Assembly: GCA_021018995.1 (NCBI GenBank)
Contig: CM037598.1
Location: 62,576,671 to 62,640,670, forward strand
Reading direction: 5' to 3'
DNA length: 64,000 bases
Source of the DNA: Chloranthus sessilifolius
Taxonomy: Eukaryota; Streptophyta; Magnoliopsida; Chloranthales; Chloranthaceae
Position numbers and translations under genes: made by a program. Below, in pieces: positions 22,705 to 33,810 of this stretch (positions are counted from its first letter, which is position 1; every line of letters begins with the position of its first letter). The notes beneath the pieces were generated by a model. That model searched no databases and was not told where the DNA came from. It saw nothing but the letters and a program-made list of their open reading frames with translations.

Positions 22705-24262
22705 TGTAGACACCTAAATTTGATCCAAGGTCTGATTGGAACACATTTCGAGAGAGGTGCACCTCCGAGCTTTTGATAGCATGTATGAAATCCTTAGGAA
22801 CCTTTCCAAACCCTTAGGAGCCTTCTTGAACCCTTAGAAATCAACCCTAACCTTCTCAAACCCATTAGAACCCTTTCCTGGACCAGTGTCAAACCCTCTC
22901 GAGTAGTGGTTGGAAAGAGGAGTGCCAAAATTTACACAGACCTTTTAAGGAGCTAAGTTATATACCATTGGAAAGAGAACTTCTCCAGCTTTCTAATAAA
23001 CCAAACATCACCTCAATCGGAGTTATATATCAAAAGTTATGATCATTTGAAAGTCGGGTCATTTTGGAAGAATTTTTGCCCGGTGCAACTAATAGTTGTG
23101 CCAGGCCTTTTCCCCCTAGAAATGGCATGGGGCAATTAATATTTATGCCAGGTATAAATGGGTCCCCCCACCCCTTGCGGAGCCAACTTCCAGGCTACTA
23201 TACAGAACTGTTTGACTGTACATTTGCCTGACACAACTAATAGTTGCACCAAACATATGAACAGTAACACTATCTTTTTTATCCTAAATTTGTGATTGGG
23301 TTTTGACTTGTTGACCACCTTGACCTTTAGAGTGTATTTTGATAGTTATGTTGCACCCTTCTACACCCTATTTGTAACCCATTAAGTGGCCTAAAGCCTC
23401 ACCTTATCATCCACCATTGGAGAACCTTCTCCCACATTTCAAGGCTCTAAAAATCCTAAGAAACCTTAGATGTTAGATTACCTAAATCCTAATCTTGATT
23501 AGCATCTAAACACCATCCTAACCCACCCATTTCCTATAAATAGAGCCCCCCACCCCTTGGTTTAGGGGTTGAGAATTTTGCTTAAGAGAGAAAGAGCTCA
23601 AAGTGAGAAGTTCTTCCTCCCTTTGCGCATTATTTTCACCCAAATTCTAGAATCTCCCAACCTCATTTCAAACTTGTTCTTGCATCCAAAACCCATATCC
23701 TAGGTGTGTGTGATCCCCTAGCCTCCCTTCTCTACCTCTTAGCTTCAAGTCTTAGGAGTTAAAACCCTATTCCATACCATACAAAGCCTTCAAGAGCTTA
23801 TCAAAGCAAGCCACGCAAGGCTCTCCTATGGTGCTACAAGGGCCCGAGGGCTCCGACTCTCCCCTTTCTTCCTCTATCTCTTTTTAGTGTTTCCCATCTC
23901 CCCATTTGTGCCATTATGCCGTCAAATTTTTTGTAGGAACGGAGGGGCACAAATAGAATTGGAAGCCCATTTGGGCAAGCGGAGGCTACTTTTCTCTCTT
24001 TTACTTTACTTTTGTTTTGGCCATATATAGAGACTGCATTAAGCAGGTTGATCGGGTGCCTAACACCTTCCTGATCGATAACCGAAGCCTCTACCCAAGA
24101 GCCTTTGGTGTGGATCGAATTTAGAGTCATATTTTTAGCACTTTGGTGCTCATAAAACTGAACTAGGTCTCCTGGGACACCGAAAGCTCCGGGTGGCGAC
24201 TCTATATTTTTTGGAAGTGAACACATCGCCGCGACGGGATCGTCAAAAATTCCACGGTTGCA
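22705..24262 (+). repeat. 5' LTR of element C1
   Basis: Begins TGTAGACACC and ends GGTTGCA, directly before the primer-binding site. U3 holds three 21-bp palindromes (23082-23102, 23129-23149, 23230-23250). The TATA box tataaatag is at 23535-23543. Downstream segments such as GATCGGGTGCCTAACACC (near 24049) and GGTGGCGACTCTA (near 24193) recur in the C2 LTR (near 62668 and 62810). Confidence 0.88.
23535..23543 (+). promoter_or_regulatory. TATA box of the C1 LTR
   Basis: TATAAATAG in CTATAAATAGAGCCCCCC. The C2 LTR has TATAAATAAAG in the matching place (62151-62161). Confidence 0.75.
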
Positions 24263-24266
24263 TAGA

Positions 24267-24284
24267 TGGCGACTCTGCTGGGGA
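24267..24284 (+). promoter_or_regulatory. Primer-binding site of element C1
   Basis: TGGCGACTCTGCTGGGGA, a few bases after the LTR end. From memory this is the site type of Tat/Ogre elements, primed by an arginine tRNA; I could not check that here. Confidence 0.75.
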
Positions 24285-25713
24285 TAGCTTGTAGAGATTT
24301 TCCTTGAAATTTGGCCCTTTATTTTTTATTTTACTAATCATTTTTACTATTTTTTTATTTTTGTCACCCCTACTTTTCCGTCATTTACGAGCCTTAGCCG
24401 ATTGGCGGGCCTACATGCGCATTGCCCTTTAATTTCTTTACTTTTTCGTCACTCTAGCGCCTTAGTCGATTGGCGGGCCTACTTGCGCATTGTCTTTTAA
24501 TTCCTTTTAAATTTTCATCATTTAAAGTGCCTTAGCTGATTGGCGGGCCTACTTGTGCACTCATATCCCAACAGTGGATGCCGGCCCGTAGTGGCAGCAC
24601 GGGATCATCACCCCCGGTTTTTGAATTAAAGAAAATTTCTAAAAAAATAAGAAAAGCTTTGAAAAAAAAATTAAAATTGAATCAAGAATAGGGAGCTTAA
24701 TTAATTTGTTTTCATGGGGTAGATTTTAAAAAGGGTTGGGTTTAGGCACACATACAACCACCTGAGTCTTAGTATGGTGGCAACCCCTAGTGGTGATGAT
24801 CCAAAAAAGTCCTAGCCCACCTAGTATCTGAGAAGGCGCTTGCGCCGGAGGTATGTTGGGTGGGTTCCTATTCCAAAGCTTAAAACCTTTGGGGAGCGCG
24901 CTAGGGAGTTATACCGGACTCAAATCTTTTAGGCGTGGTGAGGAGAGAATCGATCACAAAAAATAGCTCAATTCGCGGAAGCCTAGCTTCCACAAAAACC
25001 AAAAAAGAGACTCATTTCGGTGTTGTTTGCTGCTGTCATATACATCTCGAGCCCCATTTTAGTGGCACAGGTATTAGTTGCGCCAGTACAAAAATCTGGA
25101 ATTTATAACTAGTGCAACTAATAGTTGCGCCAGCTTTAAACCCTCAATTTTTACCTTGGCGCAACTGATAGTTGTGGCAGTATAAAAAAGGGGTCCTGCT
25201 ACCTTGACACATGTATTAGTTGTGCCAGGTTTGTTCTGGACAACAGCTGTCCGAATCTGTGGCCTTTGTCACCTCCCGAGTCCCCCGATCAGTGTGCTTA
25301 GTGCCTTGCTTAGGCCCCGCCATCTCCGACACCCAATATGCTCCTATTGGTCAAAAGAGGGCAACTACTTTTTGGCTCATTCCGGGGGATCGAGTTATTC
25401 GCCTCGATTTTCATGCCTTAAATAGATCGAAGGTTCTCCTTCGATTCTTCTGAAGTGCATCAGAATTATCGCCGTGGGTCTTGAATTAGGGTACGAGATC
25501 CACTCGAAAAGGGAATTCCAAGGCCTTGGAACCTTTGTTTTTCAAAAACTTATTTCCAAAAATCAAAAAATAAAAAAGTAAATCAAAACCCAAAAAAAAG
25601 TAGTTTGTGGTGTCGGCACAACGGCATCATCTTTCCCTCCACTGCCCTATAGGGGAAGGAGGAGGATTTTTGGACCTTATCCAAGGCACCCTTACCCAAC
25701 CCGTTCCCGTAGA
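24285..25713 (+). other. Untranslated leader of element C1 with four 21-bp palindromes
   Basis: No supported ORF. Around 24380-24560 a phrase containing GCCTTAGCCGATTGGCGGGCC recurs three times, about 75-85 bp apart. Class I palindromes occur at 25064-25084, 25111-25131, 25158-25178 and 25206-25226, 47-48 bp apart, that is, about four and a half DNA turns. Confidence 0.75.
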
Positions 25714-27364
25714 ATGTCGTGGGTAGTGGACCCAGCTTATGCCGATCCCGACTCATCCCTGTCACATTCTCCAACCCACTCCCATTCGAGAGAAGTTTTT
25801 TCCACCATCCCCCTCACCCAATCACCCTTTACAGTTACCGGCCCGTTTGGCGCCCCCATTTTCCCAACCACTACCCCCCAAAATATCCATCCAACCCCCA
25901 TTCTTCATCTTTTGCCCAAGCCATGCCCATGCCAAATCCAACTCATTTCCCATCGACATCCATACAAGACCCAAACCCATTCTTCCAATCCACACCCATG
26001 CCCCATTTCCCATCTTCCCCCTATAGGCCTGATCCACGCACATTCACATACACCACTTCCACCCTATCCAACCCCCACAAGTCCCCCCATCTACTCGGGT
26101 CATGCCCATTTTTACTGGGGCCATACCTGATTTTTCCCAAACACCCACACTTTACCCTTCATCATCCCCCTTTGCCAATGCCCCACCCCATTCCTTCAAT
26201 CCATCCCATATCCCATCACTTACCATGGCCATGCCTAATTTTTCCTCTACTTCCACCCCATCTATACCCAATCATCCCTTAAACCCACCACCCACATCCG
26301 ATCCTCCTTCCATCACCATGATGGAGGAAATGTTTCAAGCCTACTTCTTATGGAAGGCTTCCCAAAACAACCCCCATCATCCACTCCCCACATCTATGGA
26401 CCCATCCTATACCCTAGCCAATCTCCATGCTTCACTCTCCTATGATCCCCATCAACCCCCCATAATTCACACCATCCAAACCCCCATCTCCCACATGCCC
26501 CAAGGCCCATTGGCCCAAAATCCCACCATTCACCAAGGCCCATTGGCCCAAAACCCCACCACCCATGATCTCCAAGGCCCATTGGCCCAAAACCCCATCA
26601 CCCATGATCTCCAAGGTCCAATGGCCCAACACCCCATCACTCATACCCAAGGGCCCATGGCCCAAACCCATTAAGGGCCCATGGCCCAAACCAATCTAGA
26701 GCCCATGGCCCTAACCATCAAGGGCCCACGACCCAAACTCACCAATGACTCATGGCCCATACCCCAAAAACCCAGTGGGCCAGGCCCACATACCCCAAGG
26801 GCCCATTGCCTAAACCTTACCCACGGGCCCATGGCCCATAACCCTCAAAACCCAGTGGGCCAGGCCCCCATACCCCAAGGGCCCATGGCCCAAACCATCT
26901 AGGGCCCTGGCCCAAACCCATTTGGCCCAAACCCTCCAAGGGCCCATGGCCCATACCCACCAATGGCCCATGGCCCATACCCCTCAAAACCTAGTGGGCC
27001 AGGCCCACATACCCCAAGGGCCCACAGCCCAGACCCATCTGGCCCAGGCCCATACCCACCCATGGCCCATGGCCCAAGCCCTCCAAAGCCCAATGGGCCA
27101 TACCCATTAAGGCCTAATAGGCCAAGATCCCCCAAATCCCATGCCCTTTACCCAAACCCAACCTGATCAAGGCCTTGTGGCCCAAACCTACCCCGGGCCC
27201 ATGGCCCAAGCCCCATACTCATACCCTCCACAATACCCCCAAAATTTCACCCACCCCCAACCTTCACAACCGGGTCAAACCCATGCCATACCTCAGACCC
27301 AATTTTCTCATGGCCCCATACCCCAAGGCCATATCCAAACCTTCCCCCATATCAAATGGCCCTA
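25714..27364 (+). pseudogene. Proline-rich gag N-terminal region of element C1
   Basis: Open but frameshifted. It starts MSWVVDPAYADPDSSL or in the adjacent frame. It continues with Pro/Ser/His-rich sequence and a short amphipathic part (MMEEMFQAYFLWKASQN, about 26320-26370), then GPLAQNP-type repeats. A similar proline-rich stretch precedes the zinc-finger-like box in element C2 (45566 onward), which is why I call it gag. It ends abruptly at the junction near 27364. Confidence 0.6.
26480..27210 (+). repeat. GGCCCATGGCCCAAACC minisatellite in gag
   Basis: Dozens of imperfect copies of a unit built on GGCCCATGGCCCAAA, in blocks with CCCAGTGGGCCAGGCCC. It encodes GPMAQ-type repeats on the plus strand and glycine/leucine-rich nonsense ORFs on the minus strand. 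Confidence 0.9.
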
Positions 27365-27401
27365 TCAGTAGCAAGCACTTAAAAATAGCCTAACAAGTTT
27401 T

Positions 27402-27419
27402 TGGCGCCGTTGCCGGGGA
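27402..27419 (+). promoter_or_regulatory. Athila-type primer-binding site
   Basis: TGGCGCCGTTGCCGGGGA, the well-known PBS of Athila-like plant elements (aspartate tRNA type, from memory), lies seven bases after the LTR-tail end AACA. Confidence 0.88.
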
Positions 27420-27716
27420 GATTGATCGTTTAGTAGACTCTAGATTTTTTGAGTCTTTATTGTTTGGTAGCTGTACTTGTGAATAATTGATACTGCTGAT
27501 TTACATTTAAAATTTTTCTTACAGATTTGGACCGTAGCAGAGGAGAGTAGAATTGCACTGGGAGTCTGGCTACCTCTGTTTGCACTTCTCTAACCCTCAA
27601 AACTCAGTCTATTTCTCATTTGAAGATTCCATAGCATAGCAGTTGATTAGGATAGTTGCATTTTTTTAAAGTGCAATGTGCTTGTAAATAGTCTTCCCTG
27701 CTGTTGGTGTGTGTGC

Positions 27717-27917
27717 ATGTTAGGAAGGAGGTCCCTCAGTCCTACATTAGAGCCTGCTAACCCTGAGATAGAAAGGGGTAGAAGACCGAGAAGGCATAGA
27801 CACACCACAGTTGAGCCCCCTATTGAAATTGAGATAGCAGTTATGAGTGAAGAACAACTTAGAACATTGAAGGAATTGAATGCTCCGGATGATTACAATT
27901 CTCCATTCAGCATCTAA
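27717..27917 (+). pseudogene. Athila-type gag N-terminus (truncated)
   Basis: MLGRRSLSPTLEPANPE, a basic stretch (RGRRPRRHRHT), then RTLKELNAPDDYNSPFSI and a stop. The phrase RTL.EL.APD...P..I.(F/Y)PD is how Athila gag proteins begin. Reading through the stop gives FPDVQGN. The rest of gag and all of pol are deleted. Confidence 0.65.
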
Positions 27918-29505
27918 TTCCCTGATGTTCAAGGAAACTCCAATGCTCTAATTTTTGTGCACGCACCTCGAGACATACAAGGAATAGTATTATGCCATGT
28001 GGCATCATTAAAATTAGGGTTTCCTAACCCTAATGCACCGCCAAACTGACCGCTATATAAACCTAAGCCTGGTTTAGGTTTAGGGGACCCCTCTTAGAAT
28101 AGAATTTTGTCTATCTTCTTCTTGCAGTAGTTGTAGATCTCTAGTAAGGTTTAGATAGATTTCTTTTTACTTCTTCTTTCCATAGCTCAGCACTTGCTGG
28201 CTATGCTTCTGTATGCTTATTCGGTTTAGATTTAATGGAATTTCATGATTGGGTGTTTTACATGTATGGGATTGAAGTTTGAGATTGAGTTGTTCCTCCA
28301 TTGATAGGTTGTATTATGAGCAATGGAGAACTATTTTTAAAGACCTATTTATATCCAAGTGACCTGTGTGTCTGGGCTAACATGCTCCCATACAAGCCTA
28401 ACCCCACCATAGGATCCACTAGATCTGAAATCCCCATGGGAGCCTGAGCTTGTAGCCTTGTGAACATGGTGGTGACAGCAGTGTTCTTATTCTGTTTTGG
28501 TCCTCTGTGAGGAGGATAGCCTCTGGGATAGCCTGTAACCATTTAAGTGGACAGGTTATAGCCTTAGGGTGAGGCCAATCCACAGATCCAAGACAAATTC
28601 TTCTTCTCTGCACTTGTGCTTGTAGCCCTGTGAGAGATTGTGCAGAGACAAACTCTCCTGTATTTCTATAGACCCGCCATCAGATGGCAAATCTGGTTTG
28701 GTTATAGAGATTGTAGGCTTGTGACTGGATCACTGCAGTCTTTCTACAGCAGTGGACAACTAGACCTAAGGCTGTACTCAAACTCTTGCTGGTTCTATGT
28801 GTCTGGGCTAACATGCTCCCATACAGGCCTAGCCCCACACATAGCACTTTAGAGGTTGAGGTTCCCTATGGATTCTTGTGCTTGTAGCCTGGATGAAGTA
28901 GTACTTACAATGATAGACTTGTTCTGTCCCATCTCTGGACTGTGGTTCCCCAATTGGATAGTCTGTGACCATTTAAGTGGACAGGTTATAGCCATAAAGG
29001 GATTGGATCATGGCACAGAGATGAGTTGGATTCTTTCTCCTCAGTGGTGATAATGTAGCCATTGGACAGGACTTCTATAGCAGCAGATCTGAATTTGAGT
29101 CATGAAACCCATCAGATCTGAACCTAATAGCATACTTCTCACCCCTTTTATATTTATTTTCCCCCTCCATCTGTTTTCTCAACCCTTTCTATGGTTTAGA
29201 TATTAAGTCACCTTCGGATTTAAAATTTAGTGACCTTAAATCCCCTTCCATTTAGGATTGCCAGATCTGTAGTCAGATCTGGAGAGCCTACTAATGATGG
29301 CTCCCTCGGAGCTTTAGATCAACTTTCCCTGTGGGACAAACTCTTACTTATCAAAACTTGCTACAACAGGCCCTGTATCTTGTAGGACTGTGCATATTTT
29401 AGGCTTGCTGCTCCGTAATCATCACTCTACCTTTCATTTTTTATTTACCCCATTCTTATCACTGTCTCCAATAAAGTCAGTAGCAAGCACTTAAAAATAG
29501 CAACA

Positions 29506-29908
29506 ATAGGCAGTCCTACCATATGAGATACAAGTCCCATCTTTACGCATCCAACTCGATGATGAGCTATCATTAGACGAGAGGAGAATTGTGTTACTTA
29601 CTTAGTTAGAGTGACTCGATGAAACACGCCTATGGGCAGCTGATGACGCTCAAGTATATCGGAGGAGAATGGCCAGGGCCTGTGATAAGAAAGTCCTTGA
29701 ACGAACCTTTAACATTGGCGAGCTAGTCCTAAAGAAAGTTAGATCTTTCAAACACGTCCATCCAGAAGGAAAACTGAAACCAAACTGGGAAGGCCCTTAC
29801 GTTATAACAGCTGCATACCCTGGAAACGCGTACACATTGGCAAGCCAAGACGGGGAAGAACTCCCTAGCCCCTGGAATGCCATGTACCTTAGAAAATACC
29901 ATCCTTAG
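29506..29908 (+). pseudogene. Integrase C-terminus of element B
   Basis: VLPYEIQVPSLRIQLDDE, two stops, then RRRMARACDKKVLERTF and KLKPNWEGPYVITAAYPG, ending at PWNAMYLRKYHP. The order matches 6901-6497 of element A closely. It lacks the catalytic core, which was lost with the 5' part of the element. Confidence 0.88.
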
Positions 29909-31219
29909 TCTTATGATCATCACATCCCGTGGTTAAAATATTTATACTTATCATCCTCGTAGTTATCACGACCCATCCATTAGTCATATGTCTTCAATCC
30001 TCAAAATATCCTTAAAAATCTCTGACTTGCCGCCCACCATTTAAACTCGGGCGATTTGATTGAAGGATTAGTGACCTACCTAAAACAATTTTTAAAAGCG
30101 TAAGAAACACCCGATTCTCATTCCCTATCTCCGCCATTGGAGGAGATGTTAGAGCAAAAAAATGAAGATGTTAGGTTGAATCGAAACTCGTCATTCTTGC
30201 TCCACCAGGATGCTTTCGAAAAAAATGTACAAAAAATATATATATCGAGCGAGAGCATCATGACGAATGAACAAGTCAATGAACTCAAGGAAGCATAAGG
30301 AGGACATCTCCAGTAATTTTACTGAAAGTGTATAAGCAAGCTACGAGGGCATCCCTGATATTCTCATACTACTAGATGTCGTAAGGTGGCGGGAGGAGGA
30401 TAAACCCCTGCTAGTCATAGAATGCCAGATTTTGATGGTACCGAAACATGAAGAAGAGCTCAATCATGACATTCAGTACCCCTCAGAGGAGAAGATTGTT
30501 ACTTACCCCTTTTGAAAATGTGTTAGTTACGAACAATTCCCCATATCACTAAGCCTTACCTCTCACCTTTTTTAGTTTTATTTCGGACGATGAATCTGAG
30601 ACTTCACAGGATATTCCTAGGAATGAAACTGAAAACCACTGAATGACAATTGATGCAATCACCCATTATACTTACCATACTTTTCCCGAATAACCACAGA
30701 ATAAGATGATCATACCCTAAGATAGATCCCCGTACGCTATTAATCAAAGGACCTCCCCCCGGTTCGGAGATAGTACTGATGCACTTTTCTGCAAGACTAA
30801 TTTGCCTAATACCCATGATTACTTATAGACCCAAAATGCTTATCTAAGGCCCAGGGAAGCTCCATTGCATTCACACGCTAGGACATTTTTTTTATGGAAA
30901 AAGAAGGTAAACTATATCGGAAGCGCCGACCTGACCACCAAAAGATGAAGAATGATGAATAGACCGTTTAGATAGCATTATGAAAATACTGTACTGCAAG
31001 CTCAACCACGCTTCTATGCTGGAGCATTTTTTTTATTATTTATTTTTATTTGTCATTATCTTTATTGTCATTTGCTTTCCCTATTGCACTATTTATTATT
31101 TCAAAAAAGAAAAAAAAAAAAGAAAAAAAGAGAGAAAGTAAAAAAATAAGAAAAAAAAGAAGAGAAAAAAAAGTGGCTTATATCCACCTTTCTATCACCA
31201 AACCTCGGTCTAAGATATT
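29909..31219. other. Post-pol spacer of element B
   Basis: No supported ORF. It matches 5310-6496 of element A in reverse complement. It has A-rich and GA-rich runs at 31095-31175. Confidence 0.7.
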
Positions 31220-31250
31220 TTCCCCCCTTGACAACTGGCAAGGGGGGGAA
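31220..31250. terminator. Conserved hairpin between convergent genes (element B)
   Basis: TTCCCCCCTTG, loop ACAACTGG, then CAAGGGGGGGAA: an 11-bp stem with an 8-nt loop and one extra G. It is the counterpart of 5282-5308. It lies about 310 bp beyond the antisense stop. Confidence 0.5.
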
Positions 31251-31563
31251 CAAAACTACTGATAGCATTACCTTTACATGTGCAGACACAAAGCGACCTT
31301 TAAACCAGCTTCAGGCCAGCTCAGTAAGCATCCAAGTCCCAGTGACGGTTGATGGCACCGAAGGCAGAAAAGAAACCACCAAAAGGAAATCAAAGGAGGA
31401 GAAGCAAATCAGGTACATCTGAACCAAAAATCCCTATATATATAGACATGTACGAAAAATCCCTATATATAATCCTTTCTTTTTTTCTTCACATTTGTCA
31501 CTGGGGACACTCCCCCTATATACAATGCACATACAACGAATATAAACAAACGCACACACACCC

Positions 31564-33294
31564 CTAATCCCTATGCTGCCGCTGAGGAGGACGAGCGCCG
31601 CTATCACTGGTATCGTCAGCTCGGAGGTCCATAGACTGATCATCTGAAAACACAATCCTGACGCCAGGAGTCCTCGGGACCTTTAAACGGTGAAGACCCG
31701 CCACCGAACCCCCTCACTAGCCCGACTGACCAACCGCTTCAACTGAGAATGAGGAGGAAGCCTCGCATCACTCCCTCGAATGACGGAATCCTCATGACTT
31801 CACTCCTGTCGCGACTGCGAGAGGTATGATGAGACTGCCCAGCTGAAGAACTCGTAGCCCTCGACTCTAACCCCTCACGATACTAGCCGACCTGCGCGAC
31901 CCCTGCTCGGCCCTCGTCAAGTGATACTATAACCGATCTAGGGACACCTGCATCTCCGCCCGTGTAGTTCGACACGTTGCCGCTAGTGCCTCCGTATGAG
32001 TCCTCTGCGTGACCAACATCTCGACCACCAGATCCTCACAACTCTCCACCTCTCCGAGGACCCATCTCACCTTCGGAGTGGCACGCACCCGCGCTGCCTC
32101 TAGCCGTGCCTCCTCGAGCTGATGAACCTGTATAACTCTATTGAATCAAAGGAAGCAAACATATGCATATACGAATAACAACAAAACTCGAAATGAAAAA
32201 TACATATATACCAGATCTAGCCTCTCTCCCAGAAGTCGCTCGACCATCTCTGCGGTCACTAGATCAGCAGATGGCACCTAAGGGACAGAAAATGTAGACG
32301 ATTGTAACGAGAATAAATAAATGCATAAGATAAATATTACGATAACAAATAACTTATGAACCCAATAACTAAAACATACTTGGGTAGGGATAGGAACAGA
32401 CCCCTGAGGAGGAGCCTCGGGAGCAGAGTCTGGAACCGGAACTGCTTGAACAAAAAAAAAAAAACAAACTACAAGCTAATATGAACGCATTAGAATAAAT
32501 AGAAATGAATAATCCAAACTAAATTACACTAAACCATACCTAACTCTCGGACCGTAGAGAGGCGGCGGTCACCTCCCTCATCTGCAAGTCCTCAGCCGCT
32601 CTCGTTGAAACTCCGGCAAGGCACGGTACCAAGTATGAGACTCGGTCCATGTCGTGCTAATAGCCAACTATGGGGGCTCCTATTGAACGAAATACAAACA
32701 ATGGCAGTAAGACTAACGCACACTTATGACAAAAGATAAACAAATTTAAAGCTCAAAGCAGATGAAATACGCCCAAACCACATAATAATAACTTACAACG
32801 AACACATAAAACATGATAAGAGCAACTAATTCCAACATGCTGTCATAATACACAAGTAAACACGACCAATAATTAATGCAGGTTCGACATAAATTAGAAG
32901 GGTTTATAGATCCTAACGAGCCTATGTCATAGCCTGAATGCTCAGGAAAATGGAAGAACTCTTGCTTACAAGGACCTACCCGACCTCTAGCAAAGAAATC
33001 CTCTAGTGGATAATGCCTACGATCCCGAGGCTCAGCGCCTGGCTGCTCCTCACCCTGCTCACCCTCAACTTTATCGCCCTCCTCCTTGGCTACCCCCGGC
33101 TCAGCCTCAAGTACCTCCTCCCTGACCACCATTTGGTAGCCCTTGGGGACTCTCTCCGCGACCATCTCCCTGGTATCCACCTCTCTGGCAACGGCTCTAG
33201 CCTGTGCCCCCGAACTCTCACCTCCATCGCTCATCAACATCCCCTCTAACTCAGAAATAGTGAGCTCTAGCCTACCAACACCCTCACCATCCAT
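31564..33294 (-). pseudogene. Antisense gene of element B (PMD gene with the PMD core deleted)
   Basis: ATG at 33294, MDGEGVGRLELTISELEG, then an acidic N-terminal domain and KQEFFHFPEHSGYDIGS, which matches exon 1 of element A. A short piece near 32560-32690 (DRVSYLVPCLAGVSTRA) corresponds to the start of the PMD core and is also seen in element D near 62920. The remaining PMD exons (TLEDW, WAYDHF, VIWRPYE) are missing. The coiled-coil C-terminal exons follow (QVHQLEEARLEAARVRA near 32120), and the last residues QRQHRD and the stop (31564-31566) align with QRQRRE in element A. So the two ends were kept while the middle was lost. Confidence 0.65.
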
Positions 33295-33460
33295 CTGATA
33301 CAAAGAGCTCAGAAAATTGAAGAAAATGGAAGAAACGACACTCGAAACGGATGATCGGATCACAGGATATCACGAAAACACAAAAAATGAGCACACAGAC
33401 ACTGTGAAACAAGAAAATCAAAGACAAACGGATCGTGTGAAGAGAATGAGAAGTTCTGAA

Positions 33461-33810
33461 CTATTTATAGAAGCCGCCCGAATTGCGCGCTTGAAATAAA
33501 GCGCTCAAACAAATCACACGCCACTCATAAAATGCTTAATTCGGATCACACACTCACTGATGAGCGCGCAAATGGTCTGTAGCCCGCTCACATCTATCCG
33601 ACCGGTTGATCACGGGTGTTACTGGGAGCGCGTAATCACCTCTAACATTTACATGTCAGTGCGGGAATGCCAGCGGTCGTGTTCATCCTGCGCAGAGGTT
33701 CAAACGATTAAATGAATTAAACGCCTATGAACTAGCGCGTAATAACTCTTCACCCTTCTGAAATACGTGCTCAAATTTTGGTGCCCAATTAGATTAAACG
33801 CCTGAAGATA
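33461..33810 (-). promoter_or_regulatory. Antisense promoter of element B with class III palindrome array
   Basis: CTATAAATAG on the minus strand (33461-33470), 167 bp before the ATG. Upstream (33471-33810) lie about six imperfect palindromic sites built from GATCACACGCC- and GCGCGTAATC-type arms, near 33477, 33508, 33540, 33606, 33710 and 33790. The same arms form the array in the LTR (39230-39650). Confidence 0.6.

Larger units (their letters stand above)
22705..27364 (+). mobile_element. Element C1: Tat/Ogre-type retrotransposon, 5' end only
   Basis: 5' LTR (22705-24262), a primer-binding site, a long leader with class I palindromes and a proline-rich gag start. It breaks off at about 27364, where the LTR tail of an Athila remnant begins. 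The LTR is related (by eye about 70-75 percent identical over the first 130 bp) to the 3' LTR of element C2 at 61269. Different palindrome classes suggest that they come from different subfamilies. Confidence 0.8.
27365..29505 (+). mobile_element. Internally deleted Athila-type remnant (LTR tail, PBS, gag start, 3' LTR)
   Basis: The 30-base tail of a 5' LTR (27365-27395) is followed by an Athila-type primer-binding site (27402-27419). A leader and the first part of gag come next, then a 3' LTR whose last bases (29477-29505) repeat the tail. A TATA box (CTATATAAAC, 28053-28062) and two copies of the ~30-nt LTR motif (28532, 28962) fit the other two Athila-type LTRs. The start of the 3' LTR is not clear, probably between 27970 and 28040. 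Confidence 0.8.

Noticed and set aside
25064..25226. CRISPR-like regularly spaced repeats
   Set aside because: Palindromes at 47-bp steps superficially look like repeat-spacer units, but sites are degenerate, only four, in a plant retroelement leader, with no cas genes.
26394..27135. Gly/Leu/Trp-rich ORFs on the minus strand
   Set aside because: These are the complement of the gag minisatellite; the plus frame continues the gag composition, the minus frame has no relatives that I recognise.
27365..29505. 25-bp direct repeat as a target-site duplication
   Set aside because: Too long for an LTR element (5 bp expected). It is better explained as the shared LTR 3' end, since a primer-binding site follows the left copy.
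32746..33363. 205-codon minus-strand ORF as a host gene
   Set aside because: Its N-terminal part belongs to the antisense gene of element B (start at 33294), and the hydrophobic end is intron sequence read through.
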